A DNA stretch of 64,000 bases from positions 641,287-705,286 of the forward strand of contig NZ_STFG01000001.1 in assembly GCF_004833285.1 (NCBI RefSeq), read 5' to 3'. The position numbers and the translations under genes were made by a program. This stretch comes from Lampropedia puyangensis (GTDB taxonomy: Bacteria; Pseudomonadota; Gammaproteobacteria; Burkholderiales; Burkholderiaceae_C). Positions 63,954 through 64,000 of this stretch are shown one piece after another. Numbering within the stretch: position 1 is the stretch's first letter; each line of letters begins with the position of its first letter. The notes below the pieces were generated by a model. The model searched no databases and was not told the DNA's origin. It saw only the letters and a list, made by a program, of their open reading frames with translations.

Positions 63954-64000
63954 GTCGTGACTAACTGTCAATTCCCTGACGATTATTAGGTTTGAATTTG

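Noticed and set aside
1..64000. CRISPR arrays, prophage modules or rRNA operons
   Set aside because: No regularly spaced repeats, no phage structural or integrase genes and no rRNA sequence were recognised.

Overview
The window looks like chromosomal DNA of a betaproteobacterium of the order Burkholderiales, most likely Comamonadaceae-like. The signs are moderate-to-high GC, two Bug-type (TctC) periplasmic binding proteins, a three-gene pnt transhydrogenase, ZapA with a small coiled-coil partner, YhbY next to RlmE, and hupB followed by tRNA-Val. No phage, plasmid, CRISPR or rRNA genes were seen. The genus is not resolved.

Region by region. 1-7.1 kb is an iron-uptake island: a partial OmpR-type regulator, a TonB-dependent siderophore receptor behind a Fur-like box, and a Fiu-type catecholate receptor followed by its usual partner PiuC/YbiX. 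7.2-15.1 kb carries a small membrane protein, an orphan CysJ-like diflavin reductase and a very large glutamate-synthase-like protein. 15.8-20.8 kb is mixed housekeeping (RarD, PgeF, GspF, a nuclease lipoprotein) and contains a 139-bp MITE-like element. 21.2-24.5 kb is the pntA-panD-pntAB-pntB operon. 24.7-31.1 kb holds an EI24 protein and an mfd / J-domain protein / hemG operon. 31.5-36.3 kb is a tricarballylate-utilisation-like cluster. 36.4-42.7 kb is a second catabolic operon of unknown substrate with a divergent LysR regulator. 42.7-47.9 kb encodes a stand-alone aryl carrier protein and an EntF-like serine-activating NRPS behind a good Fur-like box, next to an atypical CDP-alcohol phosphatidyltransferase. 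48-64 kb is mainly housekeeping: flavodoxin, Nudix, a frame-disrupted glpK, creA, beta-oxidation genes, zapA, sbcB, tRNA-Val, hupB, pgsA, SURF1, yhbY and rlmE.

How the genes fit together. The Fiu-like receptor with PiuC, the second siderophore receptor and the ArCP/EntF pair suggest that the cell both makes and imports a catecholate-serine siderophore. The dihydroxybenzoate genes (entABCE) and an MbtH protein are not in the window and would have to be elsewhere. The two catabolic clusters each pair a Bug binding protein with oxidoreductases and a LysR regulator, and each has a dyad near its regulator gene.

The most unusual signals are short structures: the MITE whose target duplication holds a stop codon, a 36-bp palindrome over the start of the nuclease gene, a 33-bp dyad upstream of the tcu regulator, an inverted repeat around the start codon of the second LysR gene, a terminator-like hairpin in the leader of the siderophore genes, and a one-base homopolymer frameshift in glpK.
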